A stretch of DNA of 64,000 nucleotides from Casuarina equisetifolia (lineage: Eukaryota; Streptophyta; Magnoliopsida; Fagales; Casuarinaceae). Under the pieces are notes generated by a model. The model ran no database searches, was not told the origin of the DNA, and worked only from the letters and a program-made list of their open reading frames with translations. The stretch covers positions 21,785,258-21,849,257 of the forward strand of contig CM052354.1 of the NCBI GenBank assembly GCA_028551475.1. Direction: 5' to 3'. The position numbers were made by a program, and so were the translations under genes. This document shows, piece after piece, positions 1-13,318 of the stretch. Each line of letters starts with the position of its first letter. The stretch's first letter is position 1.

Positions 1-152
1 CATGCAACATACTAGTATGTTGGCTCTCTGTAACTTTTGTACTTCTGTTCTATTGGGTCCTCCATGAAAGTAGAACAATGGGAACGAAGCTGGGGCCATT
101 TGCATACGTCTTGACGAGAGAGGGAACTCACGTAAATATGCTTGATGTGTAG

Positions 153-3100
153 GTAAGGCTCCCCTAGTGGTTGCCCGTGGTGGGTTTTCAGGCCTATTTG
201 CTGATTCTAGTTCCATTGCATATAGTTCGGCAGTGTTGCTTAGTGTTCCCGACGTGATCTTATGGTGCGACGTGCAATTGACGAAGGACGGTGCTGGGAT
301 TTGCCTGCCAGATCTCAAGCTCGAAAACTCTACCCTCATCTCATCTTTTTTCGCCGCCAACAGGAAAAAGGCATATCTTGTTAATGGGGTCCCTACCAAA
401 GCCTATTTTTCAGTGGATTTCACCCTCCGGGAGCTATCATCTGTCTACCGTAAGTCTTACTGCTGACTATAAAGAGTGATGGAACATTTATTTAATTTTT
501 AAAATCTTAAGTTTTTGAAAATTCACTCATATTCAAAAGTTAATTCTAAATGAGTAAATTATTTTTTCTTCTAAAGAGGGTTTTTAAACATTATTTTATT
601 ACCATGTCACATCATTCTTAACATATCCCATCATCTAATCATTAAAATACTTCTCATGAAAATTTTTAGTTCACAAGCAAAGAAGTCGTGCATTTAAATT
701 TAGAATTTAATAATTTATTCTAATCAAAAATAAACTTTTTAATAGATTGGTCTTTCTTTTTTATAAAAATAATTTTTAAGTAAGATTTAAAAAAAAAAAT
801 TTGAGAATTGTCACGTTACTTCTTGCAGTCAATTTTGAGTTGTAAATTTCATGCCCGAAGGATGCTACTACATCTAAGCCCTGATATTACACGAGAAAGC
901 TCCTTTTTGTCTTTGAATATAGTTTATAAAGATGAAATATATTTCTTTTTTCTAAGGAGAACTTCTAATGTAGATTTAGATAATGTAAGACAATCAATAT
1001 TGTTCCTAATATCACGAACCAATGATGACAATCTAATTCCTGCAATTTTCTGTAAGGATAATGGTTATCAGGCTGTTTGTTACTTGACATAAGATCCTGC
1101 ACTGGCAACTAATACAAATATCTCTGTTTCTAATCAGTAACTCAGGGAGTCTATTCTCGAACTAATAAGTTTGATGGCCAAGGCTACTTTATTCTCACTG
1201 TTCAAAATGTGGCACAAGATATTAAACCACCAGGCTTATGGCTGAACATTCAGGTAAACTCTGTCTAACGTTAAACTGGTATCTGCATTCTTTTTACTGT
1301 AGACATGCAGGATCTGGCTTTCTTATATTTCATTTTGAACAATCCTTTTGTTCTAATACTTCTGCAGCATGATGTGTTCTTCACTCAGCACAATTTAAGT
1401 ATGAGAACATTTGTACTTTCTGTGTCAAGAACTGTTCGTGTTACTTATATTTCATCACCGGAGGTGGGTTTCCTAAGAGGTATAGCGGCAAGATTTAATC
1501 CAAGAAACACAAAACTAGTCTTTCGGTTTCTTGGAAAAGATGAGATCGATCCTTCAACCAACCAGAGTTATCGTTCCCTCTTAAGTAATCTTACTTTTAT
1601 CAAGACATTTGCATCTGGAATTCTTGTTCCAAAGGCTTACATATGGCCTGTGGACGATACTAATTACTTACAACCTCATACATCTCTTGTCCTGGATGCA
1701 CATAAACAAGGGCTTGAAGTTTTTGCATCAGATTTTGTTAATGACGTTCCTTTGAGCTTCAATTACAGTTATGATCCAGTATCTGAGTCCCTGAATTTCA
1801 TTGACAATGGTGATTTCACTGTTGATGGTCTGCTGACAGACTTCCCTGTTACTCACTCAATGGCTAGAGGTAAGTCATTGTCTTTAGCTTTGTAGAAACA
1901 GAGCTCACCTAACTATCATGTTCTCCAACTGTTTGATTCGTGAACATTCCGAATGAAACTTCATTGAGGTACCTCAACCTGTTGACAGACCTCCTGGGTT
2001 CTTATGATCAAATAAACAAAGCTGATAATTGCAAACTCGTTTTCTTTGAGTGTGATTTCTGAAATCGCTTATTAAAATTGAATTTTTGAAGCATAGAAGC
2101 ATTGGAATACCTTTACTTGTAATTGCATCTTATATCTATGTCAATATGCAGGAATGGGCTTGATGACTACGATATAATTAGCTTGTTCTGTTATTAACTT
2201 ATTGGCTGCTTATGTCAATAAATATTTTGTTGAAAATGCTGATATCTCTTCTCACTTTGCAGATTGCTTTGCTCACCTAGGCAGAAATGCTACAGCACAA
2301 GGTATATATGATACTGCAGTACAATAAAATTTTTGACAATTTCTTGCTCATGTCACAGAGTCTAACAATCAGTTTCTATGGAAACACTATTCCCAAAGTG
2401 TCATTATTTATCTCTCTCTTTCACCTTGCTCATTATATATACAGTGGAGCCTTTGGTTATCTCTAAATATGGAGCAAGTGGAGATTACACTGGCAGCACA
2501 GATTTGGCGTATACAAAAGCTATTCATGATGGTGTAGATGTACTTGACTGTCCTGTTCAATTGACAAAGGATGGAATGCCATTTTGCTTAAGCTCAATAA
2601 ATCTGATGGATAGCACCAATGTTATTAAAACAACTTTCAGCAGTCTTCAGACAACTATTCCAGAGATTCCGGTTAGCATTGGAATCTTTACCTTCAACTT
2701 GACATGGAGCCAGATTCAAACATTGAGACGTAAGTCAATTTGGCATCGTTTACTCACTCCCGAAAAACTTTTTGAAATCTTTCCTGCTTTTGAAAATGGT
2801 AAACTTCACAACAGTTTTTATTACCGACATAAACATCTTTCTAACCAAGATGTAATTGATGGAAATGCTACTACCTTCTTATGCACCTCTATCTTGGAAC
2901 TTTATTTTCACCAGTCTTTTCTGCATCGAGTGTAGTACTACTGTTGCAGAGCTCATGTAAATTGGCCAACTTGGAAGTCATTGATGGGTCCAAAGCATAT
3001 AAAATGTGTATATAAACAGAGGAGCTTTGACGATGATTCAGAAGCACATGTTGCTACTTCTTTTACAGGATGAAAATATGAAAATGTTTCTAAAATTTTT

Positions 3101-5505
3101 TGCTGTTATGTAACAATTTGGATAACACTTTTTTTGGACGTTAAAGAAAGAACACAGAATGACCTGAACTGAGACAACCTTAGGCTTTAATGCAATCAGA
3201 GTTTCCCTTCTCATGATTCAACTGCTTTCCTGTTTCTTTATGTTATGCTTCATGTTAGAATTGCATAATCAGATGCCACTGTTTGTTTATCTTCTGGTGA
3301 TTCCTGCAGCTTCAATAGTAAGCCCCTATACGAAGTTTCAATTGTTTCGGAATCCAGGATCCAAAAGTGATGGGAATTTTCTAAGGTTAGCTGAGTTTTT
3401 GACCTTGTCAAAGAATGCAAGCTCTCTTCGAGGTGTCTTGATCAGCATCGAGGTGAATATTTGTTGCGCCAATATTACTCTTTTCACTTTCCAAGGCTTT
3501 AAAAAGGTAGAAAGAGAAACTTAGGCGGAAATTTGAATGCTTGCATATGCAATCCAAGTAAGTAGTGATAGAAAACGAGAGATAAGCTACACACAACATG
3601 AGTGATTTGGTTCAAGCTCCTTGTTGACCCCTGCGATTACTTTCCCTCTTACCAACTAGTCAGAGAGTTTTTCCATTAACAAAGTGTCACGCCCCAGATT
3701 TACAATTACACAATTTCTTAACTATACAATGAGATCTTTTCACATCCCTAAAAGTCCTCACGCTCCTGTGTTCTCAGCAAATTTTCGCACTAAATCACAC
3801 TCACCGATAAACCTCCAAATTCCGTAGTTAAGGCTTCTACAATGTAGACCCCCAATCATAAAAATTCAAGCTATGCTTAAGCTCACGGGAACAGCTAGTA
3901 TATGCAATATACAATCCCAAAGCAACAGTACATAACATATAAGGTTTCATTATAGCCTTAAATATTTGTCAGTGGAGCTTCATGGGGGGTATCACATTTT
4001 CATCAAAACTCATAGCTAAGTGAACTTCTGTTCATTTGGAAAGGTACGGTTACCTTTCAATGAAGTAAAAAATCCGACTGTTTGATGTTTGGAACACAAG
4101 AGCCCTTCGATCCTTGGTCCCCTTAGATTCACTTGAAATGAGCATTGTATCACTTCACTTCAACCCCTTCAGTGAGCTGAAAACGTACATTCCTTGTTTG
4201 TTTCAACGAAGAGGAAACTCAGCTGCAATAAAGTGTGAATTGATGTGCTTGATAGTGAGGTCATCTAAGAAATGAAGATTCAAACTATCCTGACTTGACT
4301 ATTTCTGTTGGTGATGCCATTTTAATCTGTTCTGTTCCTTCCAGAATGCGGTCTACCTCGCTGAGAAGGTGGGATTAAGTGTAACTGACGCAGTAGTTGA
4401 TGCCTTGAAAACAGCTGGTTTTGACAATCTGACTTCCAAAAAAGTCATGATTCAGTCTCCTGATAGCGCTGTTCTGAAGAAATTCAAGGACAAATATAAC
4501 TATGAGCGTGTGTACAAGGTTGGTACGGACATTGGTGACGTCCTCAACTCAGCCGCTAAGGATATAAAGTCATTTGCAACTTCTGTGGTTGTTAAGAAGG
4601 AGTCTGTTTTTACTGAAAATAATGCTTTCCTTGTTGGTCAAACTGACACTGTATCCAAGCTACAAGCGTTCAAGCTGCCTGTTTATGTAGAAACCTTCAG
4701 CAATGAGTTTGTGTCTCAAGCGTGGGACTTCTTCTCAGATGCAACGGTGGAGATCAACTCATTCTTCGCCGGAGGGAACATTGATGGTGTCATCACAGAC
4801 TTCCCTAAGACAGCTGCCAGATACAAAAGTAAGTTGACAATTTTTGATTGAATGATTCCCCATTAAATCTTGTTCTTTTTTGTGGATCAACAAGGTTAAG
4901 CACTTCATCGTTTTCTCTTCCTTGGTTTCTAGACAATCTTGGCACTTTCTACTTTTTAGAAATTATAGAAAGTAGCTTATATCTAATTTAAAAATTTAAG
5001 ACATTAAGTAAAGAAATTTAATTTTTTATAAATTTTTCTCTCATATTATTATATCTTTCATATCAGATTTAATATACACCATTGCCTTAGCAGTATAAAT
5101 GCTAGAATGAGAACATTTTTTTTTTTGTTTGTCTTTAGACATATATCAATGTACACATGTGGGAGTGAGACTAGTTTTTGGTTCAACTGGAATGCAGGGA
5201 ATCGATGTTTAGGTGATAAACCACCAAGCTACATGACCCCCGTCAATCCTGGAGATCTCACCCAATTAGTCACTTCTGAGTACTTGCCGCCAGCAGAGGC
5301 TCCACTTCCTGTCCTGAAAGAATCGGATGTGGCAGAGCCAACTTTGGCCCCTGTTGCACCAAAAGCCCCGAATTCCATCCCATCCGCTGGACCTCCTGAA
5401 CCGGAAGCCCCATCTCCGGGTAATGGGCAGCCCAAGATTGCATCGTGCTTGCTCCTGCCTTATCTGTCCATGCTCCTGGCTTCTTTCCTAATTGGAAGTA
5501 TGTAA
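153..5505 (+). CDS. GDPDL: GDPD-like GPI-anchored protein, copy 1 (5' partial)
   Basis: Exons seen: 153-449, 1138-1253, 1368-1869, 2263-2301, 2445-2729, 3310-3452, 4345-4828, 5198-5505. All junctions are GT-AG and the frame stays open to TAA at 5503-5505. Exon 1 (signal peptide) must lie upstream, since bases 1-152 are the end of intron 1. The product has two tandem GDPD-like domains. The first opens with [10 protein letters not shown] and has [10 protein letters not shown]; the second opens with [13 protein letters not shown] and has [12 protein letters not shown] Pro-rich tail (EYLPPAEAP) and a hydrophobic C-terminus ([18 protein letters not shown]) fit a GPI-attachment signal. Family members (Arabidopsis SHV3/SVL) sit at the plasma membrane/cell wall and affect cellulose and pectin organisation and root-hair growth. 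The His of catalytic GDPDs is absent in both domains, as is usual in this family. About 723 residues are visible and there is no lesion. Copies 2 and 3 lie downstream in tandem. Confidence 0.93.
3685..3996. mobile_element. Possible solo-LTR-like insertion in intron 7 of GDPDL copy 1
   Basis: This intron segment begins TGTCACGCCCC and ends GGGGGGTATCACA. The ends form imperfect inverted repeats in the TGT...ACA style of plant LTRs, and the start is like those of some gypsy-type LTRs. I find no counterpart in intron 7 of copies 2 or 3. No clear target-site duplication is visible (caaag on the left, ttttc on the right), so the boundaries are tentative. It does not disturb the flanking splice sites. 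Confidence 0.35.
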
Positions 5506-7639
5506 CGTGGTCAAACGCTTTAATTTCTGATCTTCCTTATTTTTCCCCTTCCAAATTCATACTACATTTTTTAAAGGTTCCTGTGATGATGAATTCATTG
5601 GAGTCTGCAGTATGTACATCTGTTCTGTGGTATATATACACAACCGTTCTTGTTTGTATGAAATATGCAGAGAAGACATTGTGTACCATAGTGTTGGGAT
5701 TTTTAAATAATTGGATAGTGCTTGGCCAGGCTGGGTTGCGTCCGTAGTGTTGAAATGTTAGTGATCTTCAAGCCCAGGCAAAATATAAGTATAAAGTGTT
5801 TTGTGAAAGATTCAAGTCTACCTCTTCTCAAAGAATGAGAAGAAAAAGGGTTCACAGTATAGTGTAAGTGGGAAAACAAGCTCACAGAAGGTAACGAGAG
5901 CCATACTGAATCCTTGCTTAAGTCAACTACTAAACACTTCACTGAGTTTTTATACGACATCCTCAATGTATAGAGGATGAATGGCAATAGGATGGAGAGC
6001 ATTAATGTCTAAACAAACATCATACAAGTCACTACCATCATCATTATAACAAGTCACCACCGTTATCATTACGACAAAAAATCACTATAAAGACATCACA
6101 TAAGCATAATCTAAATATATGTCAGCATGCATTATCCAATGGAATTAATTAACTTCATCCATAGCAAGATGGTCCAGCACTATATGCACTTACATTCTCA
6201 AAAAATTTTATAGAAGAAAAGAGATATTTAAACTTATAATTTATATTATAAGTATTTTTTTCTTTAACCTGGGACTTTATTGTTTAATATGTTCTCAAAA
6301 TTTAAGTTCTATATTTTTTCCAACCATAGATTGGTTTACTTTTTAAATTAAATTAAATTTAATAAAAAAATAATGGACTCTAATATTTTATAAAAAACCT
6401 AAAAATGAATTGTCGAAGTTTATGAGATAAAAACACAAAGTGTTTTTATAATAAAGTTCACAGCTCATATTGACTATAAAGAATATGTTAAAAACACCAT
6501 AGAGGTTATCCCACATGTCTAAACTCCGTTTCTAGTGAATTAAAAAGCTTAGAGGCAGCAAGAAGGAGATTCTGGGCCTCAAATTTGTATCGATTTGCTC
6601 AAACTTGCACAGGTATCCTAGTTTTCAGGGATTAAGGAAGTCCTATGGCTGTTCAGGGCAGTGGGGTCGACCAGACGGCACTTTTGCTTGGGCATTTCTG
6701 GACAAGTGGTTCAACGTGTTTCAGGTCTCACTTTGTCGTCAATTGTTTAAGTCCTCAAAAGCAGGACCCGGGTCTTTCCACTTAAATGAGATGTAAATCA
6801 TCATGACTAGGCATAGGGATGAAATGCAATTCGTCATTCTTATCCTTTATTATCCCTTTCACAGGCTAAATGGCCAAAAAGCATGACTTCCTTTCTCTGA
6901 TAAAAGCAAAAGAAGTCCACTTTCTCACCAGCTTTCCAACGAAAAGTTCGGGAAAACAAAAAAAATTACATACTCAATATAAGATGTGCAGCCTGCATAT
7001 ATACTCCTAGATGTTGATAATATTAAACCTAAAGTTGGGCGAATAGAGTATATTTAACTTAGATTTTGATATTATATTAAAAGAATTAAAAGTTAATTTA
7101 AAAGTTAGTTCTAAAATTAAAGAAACATTTTTTTAAAAAAAATTTATCATAGAAGATCACATATTTAAAACAAAACTCTTGTTTGTTATACAAATTTTAT
7201 TATTGTTTCTAAGCTTTTCTCAACAAATCATTTAATTTTTTTAACTAATAATTTCTAGGTTGTTCATTAATATCAAGATCATATTAAAAAGTTAATCATA
7301 TTCAAAAGGCTAAAAAAAAAACTTTCTTGTAGAAAAAGAATTTACGAACACTTTATTTTTACCATCACTTGGACTTCTAATATGCATGGGAAATAGTACG
7401 TTATACTTTACGCGGCCACCAATTGTCTGAGACTCATTGGAACCTATGGTCCCTGTCGGTGTTCATGGCCCTCGGACGCCTTTTTCAAGTGCCTTCCATC
7501 TTTTTCGATCATAATTGTACTAAAACATACTTGACTTGAGAGCTCGCGGTCCTCTCTCTCACTTGCTAGCTCGCTGTAGAGGAAGCAACTCCGACACATT
7601 TTCCCGTAAAACCTCGTTGCCGACGTCACTGAAACTTCG
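5506..7639. other. Intergenic region between GDPDL copies 1 and 2
   Basis: The first 200 bases are the likely 3' UTR of copy 1, resembling those of copies 2 and 3. The rest is AT-rich, with no gene-like reading frame supported by family motifs. A stretch from about 5690 starts TGTTGGGATTTT, which could be a worn LTR edge, but no partner end or target duplication was found. The last 80 bases match the 5' UTR of copy 3 (GGAAGCAA, ACATTTTCC and the GTTGCCG region), so they are the 5' UTR of copy 2. Confidence 0.6.
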
Positions 7640-7666
7640 ATGAGTTGCCGGATAACTTCTCCGGCT

Positions 7667-8042
7667 ATGTGTAACTCACGCGGTGGCGTGCTCTTGCTTC
7701 TTCTGTTTCACTTGGGAGTGGCTGCTCTGGTCTCTGTTCAGGGAGCTAACTTGACCGGCGGCTGGCAAACACTCAGGGGTCTGTATTTTGCTCAAACTTT
7801 CTCTTCTTTCGAGTTGTTTCACTTTCACTTTTCTTAACACTATACTTGAAAAATTAAAATTAAATGGAAGTTGAAACAAATCAATTTAAATTGTGATAAA
7901 AAAAATAATTCATGAATTAGGTAGAATAAATTTTTATTTTAAAATTATTTTTTAATGTAAGATTTTTATCTTTAATAAATTTGTTAATTTTAAGAAAAAC
8001 ATCATCATAATGACAATTTGAAAATAAAAATAATATTATTTC

Positions 8043-8081
<39 letters not shown>

Positions 8082-11000
8082 TCTATTAACATATGAGAAT
8101 TTCTTACTAAAATTTGATAAGATATGATTTTATTTTTAATATAAAAAAATACATATGAGAATTGACAAACATATAACTTAGTATTATTTTAAATTTTTTA
8201 GTTTCAAGTTTAACCGTAGGTGGGTATATATGTTTATAAATAGAGTAAAGTAAGTCTGAGTAAAATTAAATCTAGAAATTATAGAATATTTTGAAATCTA
8301 ATGTTTTACCCATTTAAAAAGATAAGTATGCTTTTGTGTAGGTGATGCGCCTTTGATCATTGCACGGGGCGGGTTTTCTGGGATGTTTCCTGATTCTAGT
8401 TCGTTCGCGTATGACTGGGCACTGAACCTTAGTGTTCCCGATGTGGTCTTATGGTGTGACGTGCAACTGACGGCGGACGGTGGCGGAATTTGTGTGCCAG
8501 ATGTCAGGCTCGAAAACTCTACCAGCGTTGCACAAGCTTTCCAAAGCAGGATTAACACTTACATTGTTAATGGGGTCTCCACGAAAGGCTATTTTTCTGT
8601 GGATTTCACCCTCAAGGAACTATCATCTGTCTACTGTAAGTCTCCGATGTTATGAGGATGATTTAGCCATGCTTCTCCTCTCCCCTGCATCCCCCAACAC
8701 ACATTCAACACAGTTATAGTGGTTATCAGGCTGTTTGTTTCTTGACGTAAGATCTTGCACTGGCAACTAATGCAAATGTCTCTGTTTCTAACCAGTAACT
8801 CAAGGAGTCTATTCTCGAAGTAATAAGTTCGATGGCCAAGGCTTTTATATTCTCACTGTTCAAAATGTGTCACAACTTTTTAAACCACCGAGCTTGTGGT
8901 TGAACATACAGGTAAACTCCGTCTTACGTTAAGCTGGTATCTGCATTCTTTTTATGACCTTTCTGTAGACATGCAGGATCTGGTTTTCTCAGCTATCATT
9001 TTGAACAAGATGAGATCTTAATACTTTTGTTGTAATACTTTTGCAGCATGATGCATTCTTCAATCAGCACAATTTAAGTATGAGAACATTTGTATTTTCT
9101 GTGACAAGAACTGTTCGTGTTACTTATATTTCATCACCGGAGGTAGGTTTCCTAAGAAGTGTAGCGACAAGATTTAATCCAAGAAACACAAAACTTGTCT
9201 TTCGGTTTCTTGGAAAAGATGAGATCGATCCTTCAACCAACCAGAGTTATGGTTCCCTCTTAAAGAATCTCACGTTTATCAAGACATTTGCATCCGGAAT
9301 TCTTGTTCCAAAGGAATACATATGGCCTGCAGACGATGCTAATTATTTACAACCTCATACATCTCTTGTCCTAGATGCTCATAAACAAGGGCTGGAAGTG
9401 TTTGCATCAGAATTTTATAATGACGTTCCTTTTAGCTTCAACTACAGCTATGATCCGACATCTGAGTCCCTGAAGTTCATTGACAATGGTGATTTCTCTG
9501 TCGACGGCCTGCTGACAGACTTCCCTGTTACTCATTCAATTGCTAGAGGTCAGTCATTTTCTTCAGCTTGGTAGAAAGAGAGTTGAACTAAATATCATGT
9601 TTTCTAACTGTTTGATTTGTGTCCCTTCTAAATGATACTTGATTTACCTACCAGAGCCCATTGGCAGACTTCAGAGGATTTTGAGTGACTAAATAAACAA
9701 AGCTTCTAATTCAACCTCATTGGACTTGGTTATCAGCAATGTTAGTTGGTTTCCTTGTCTTTTCTGTTGACCTTTGCAGCACTACAATGTCAAACAATTG
9801 ACCCTTCTTTCTTGCAATCATTTGACATCAGTGTGCCTTTCTCAATGGCTCCCATGATTAGCTTCACACAGAATGCATTCACAACTTACCCTAAACTTTC
9901 ATACAAAGTAAAAATCTTCGAGACAGAGCTTTCTTAACCAGTTATTCTAGAATTCAAATGAATGTTAATTTCTTGATGTTTGTATGTGATTTCTTTAAAT
10001 CTTAAATTATATGTTACAATTACATTGGAATACCTTCTCATGTAATTGCATGCCCTTTGTATGTGAAGAAGCAGTAATGGCTTGATAACTCTGACAGAAT
10101 TAGTTGGTATTATTATCAAAATAAATGGCTGCTTATTTCAATAAATATTTTGCTCACAATGCTGATCTTTTCAAACTGCAGATTGCCTTGCTCACCTAGA
10201 CAAAAATGCTTTAGCAAAAGGTATATCCCACTGTTATGTAGAAGCTTTGATAGGTTATTGCTCATAACTGACTGGTAATGTTGTCCAACAGTCAGCCTGT
10301 TTCTATGGGAACATTATTTTCAGACTATCATTGTTAGACTTATTCTTTCCACCTTGCTCATTATGCAGAGAAGCCTTTGGTTATCTCTAAATTCGGAGCA
10401 AGTGGAGATTACACTGGTTGTACAGACTTGGCATATAGGAAGGCTATAGACGATGGTGTTGATGTACTTGACTGCCCTGTTCAAATGGCGAAGGATGGGA
10501 AACCATTTTGCTTAAGCTCAATAAATCTGATGGATAGCACGTCAGTTGCCCAATCAACTTTTAGGGATCTTCAGATAACTATTCCAGAGATTCTGAATGG
10601 CAGTGGAATCTTTACCTTTAACCTAACGTGGGACCAAATTAAAACTTTGAAACGTAAGTTGAATTGATTCTCATTTACTCTATGCGGTAACATTCTTGAA
10701 TCCCACTTCCTATAACCCCAGACCTTGGAAAGTTAACTGAAACGTTTTTAATGCTTTTGAAAATGGTATGCTTCACAACAGTACTTTTTACTGGCATTAA
10801 CATCCTTCCTTTTTCCACCCAAATGGAACCAGTGGAATGCTACTTCCGTTTCATCAGTATTCTTTGCATTAAACGGAGGATTGCGTTGATAAAGATTTTT
10901 ATTAGTGAATCATAGAGCTCATGCAACTATGTGGATGAGGTATAATTAGCCAAAGGTATAAATTGACCAACTGGGTTTACTGGAAACTACCAATGCATGC

Positions 11001-13318
11001 CAAATATATACAGAAATATGGGAGTTTGAAGTAGAGTTTGGTAGTACATGTTGCTACTGCTTTTACAAGGTGAAGATCCATGAGTATGCTTCTGAACTTT
11101 TTGGGGTACTGTGTGAAAATTTGGAAAAACATGTTTTTGGAACACAGAAGGAACACAAAGACTGACCCGGGTTCTCACTATTCATCTGCTTTCCAAGTTT
11201 CGATAAGTTTTGCTGCATTTTACTTATCTTATTTGACTCGCATTCTGTTGTTTTTTCTCAATGGAAATATTAGCAAGTAGTAGGGATTTCAGATTAAATC
11301 CCAGTATTTATTTTTTTGCTCCAACTTCCTGCAGCTTCAATAGTAAGCCCCTACCGGGAAAATCTATTGTTCCGGAATCCCCAGTCCACGAAAAAGGGAA
11401 ATTTTCTAACGTTGTCCGACTTTTTGTCCTTGTCAAAGAACGCGAGCTCTCTTCGTGGTGTCTTGATCAGCATAGAGGTGAACATTTTTCCTGCCTGTAC
11501 TCTTCAGTTGCTCAGAAAAAATTTAGAAAATATAAAATGAAAGTGGAGAAATGGTTTTTCTTATTTTCTTGTTGCAGTGCTTTCATTGTTCTTCACTTCC
11601 CTTGAACTGGTGCTTTAATGGTTTTCAATTGGTTGTTTTCCAAGTTTAATTTAATATTTTTGTTAACTGCCCTGGCTGAAATCTTATTTTGGTCCATATC
11701 ATCTCTCTCATGCCTTCCTTTTTCAGAATTAGCTGACCAGTTCCTTCCATTCATAGTAGATATCGTTGAATCAACTAATGATTGCAAATAAGACTGGAAA
11801 GGTTAAAAGCATGTTCCGTGGACACATATTGTTGTAATTACAAGGTCATTTGTTTGAAACAAATAGAAAACTATACAGCAATAATCTGGAGTTATCCTGC
11901 TTGGTATTGATCATAAATGTTTGAATTTACATTATGCTGCCATTTTAATCTGTTCTGTTCCTCTCAGAATGCGGCCTACCTTGCTGAGAAGCAAGGATTA
12001 AGTGTAACCGATGCAGTAATCGATGCATTGACTGGAGCTGGTTATGAAAATCTGACGTCTCAAAAGGTTATGATTCAGTCTTCTGATAGCTCTGTTCTAA
12101 AGAAATTCAAGGACAAATATAACTATAAGCGTGTGTACAAGGTTGAACACTCCATTGGCGACGTCCTCAACTCAACTGCTGAGGATATAAAGAGATTTGC
12201 AACTTCCGTGGTTGTTAAAAAGGAGTCTGTTTTTCGTTACGCGAGCCTTTTCTTCGTTGATCAAACTGACATAGTATCAAAGCTACAATCATTTAAGCTG
12301 CCAGTGTATGTAGAAACCTTCAGCAATGAGTTTGTGTCTCAAGCATGGGACTTCTACTCAGACCCAACAGTGGAGATCAACACATATGTCAAGGAAGCGA
12401 ATATTGATGGTGTCATCACAGACTTCCCTTTAACATCTGCTAGATACAAGAGTAAGTTAACATTGGTAAATTGACACTTTTTACTTAAATGATGCACCAT
12501 CACAATCAGGTGCTTTTTGTAATCAAACAAGGTTAAGCATTGCATTGTCTTCTTTTTGTTGCCTTCTACCTGATGTGTTGGTTCATAGCAGCAACACCAT
12601 CTTCGCACCAACAGTTCCCCCACAGAAAGCCAGCGAGTGTAGTACACCTAGGGTATGAAAGCACCTATCCAGTCCTGGTGCAATGAAGTATCTTGATGGG
12701 TTTACCAGGAAGTGTAGTACACTTAGGGTGATTGTTTTGTGGTGTTGCCTCGCATCCAGCTTTGGGATGCACGATATCTTCAAATCGAATAAACCAAGCA
12801 TGAAACCTTCCACACTTAAAAATCAGGCTGAGTGGCTGCTCATAGATATTGGGATTGGATTGGGTCCAATGCCTTAGGACTCTGTAGTTGGTATTTCTCT
12901 GAGCACCTTGCAGAACAAATTCAGCTTCCTACGAAGCTGCTTTTCTTTTTCTTATTGATTGGTACTACAAAGCTATTCACCTTTTCATCTACTATCGTAA
13001 TGATACATCAATTGTGGTGCAGGGAATCGTTGTTTAGGTGATAATCCACCAAGCTACATGAGTCCCGCCCAGCCTGGAGGTCTCCTGCAACTTATGACTT
13101 CGGATTACTTGCCACCAGCAGAGGCTCCAAACCCTGTCCTGCATGATTCTGATGTGGCAGAGCCACCTTTGCCACCTGTTTCAGCAAAAGTGCCGAGCTC
13201 CAACACAAATGTTGGACCTTCTGCAGCAGTTGTTCCGCCAAATGGGCAACCTAATGCCGTCTCATGCTCTCTCCTGCCATATCTGGCAATGCCCTTTGCT
13301 GCTCTGCTTCTAATCTGA
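7667..13318 (+). CDS. GDPDL: GDPD-like GPI-anchored protein, copy 2 (complete)
   Basis: Nine exons: 7667-7778, 8342-8635, 8796-8911, 9047-9548, 10182-10220, 10369-10653, 11335-11477, 11968-12451, 13023-13318. They total 2271 bases (756 aa). Another in-frame ATG lies at 7640. The 7667 ATG (MCNSRGG) is preferred because the upstream codon is GTG in copy 3. The product has a signal peptide ([18 protein letters not shown]), first GDPD-like domain ([26 protein letters not shown]), second domain ([25 protein letters not shown]), Pro-rich stalk ([10 protein letters not shown]) and hydrophobic GPI signal ([16 protein letters not shown]). The canonical HRG catalytic motif is replaced by ARG in domain 1 and SKFG in domain 2. 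Expected location is the outer face of the plasma membrane and wall, with a likely structural or regulatory wall role. Exons 2-8 have the same lengths as in copy 3. The donor after exon 4 is GTCAGT. No lesions seen. Confidence 0.94.
8048..8080. repeat. (TA)n microsatellite in intron 1 of GDPDL copy 2
   Basis: An uninterrupted TA dinucleotide run of about 16 units lies in the AT-rich intron. It is likely length-polymorphic. Confidence 0.9.

Noticed and set aside
5703..6002. - strand 99-codon frame downstream of GDPDL copy 1
   Set aside because: No domain, no paralogous counterpart and no gene-like context. It may be part of a worn LTR but this cannot be supported.
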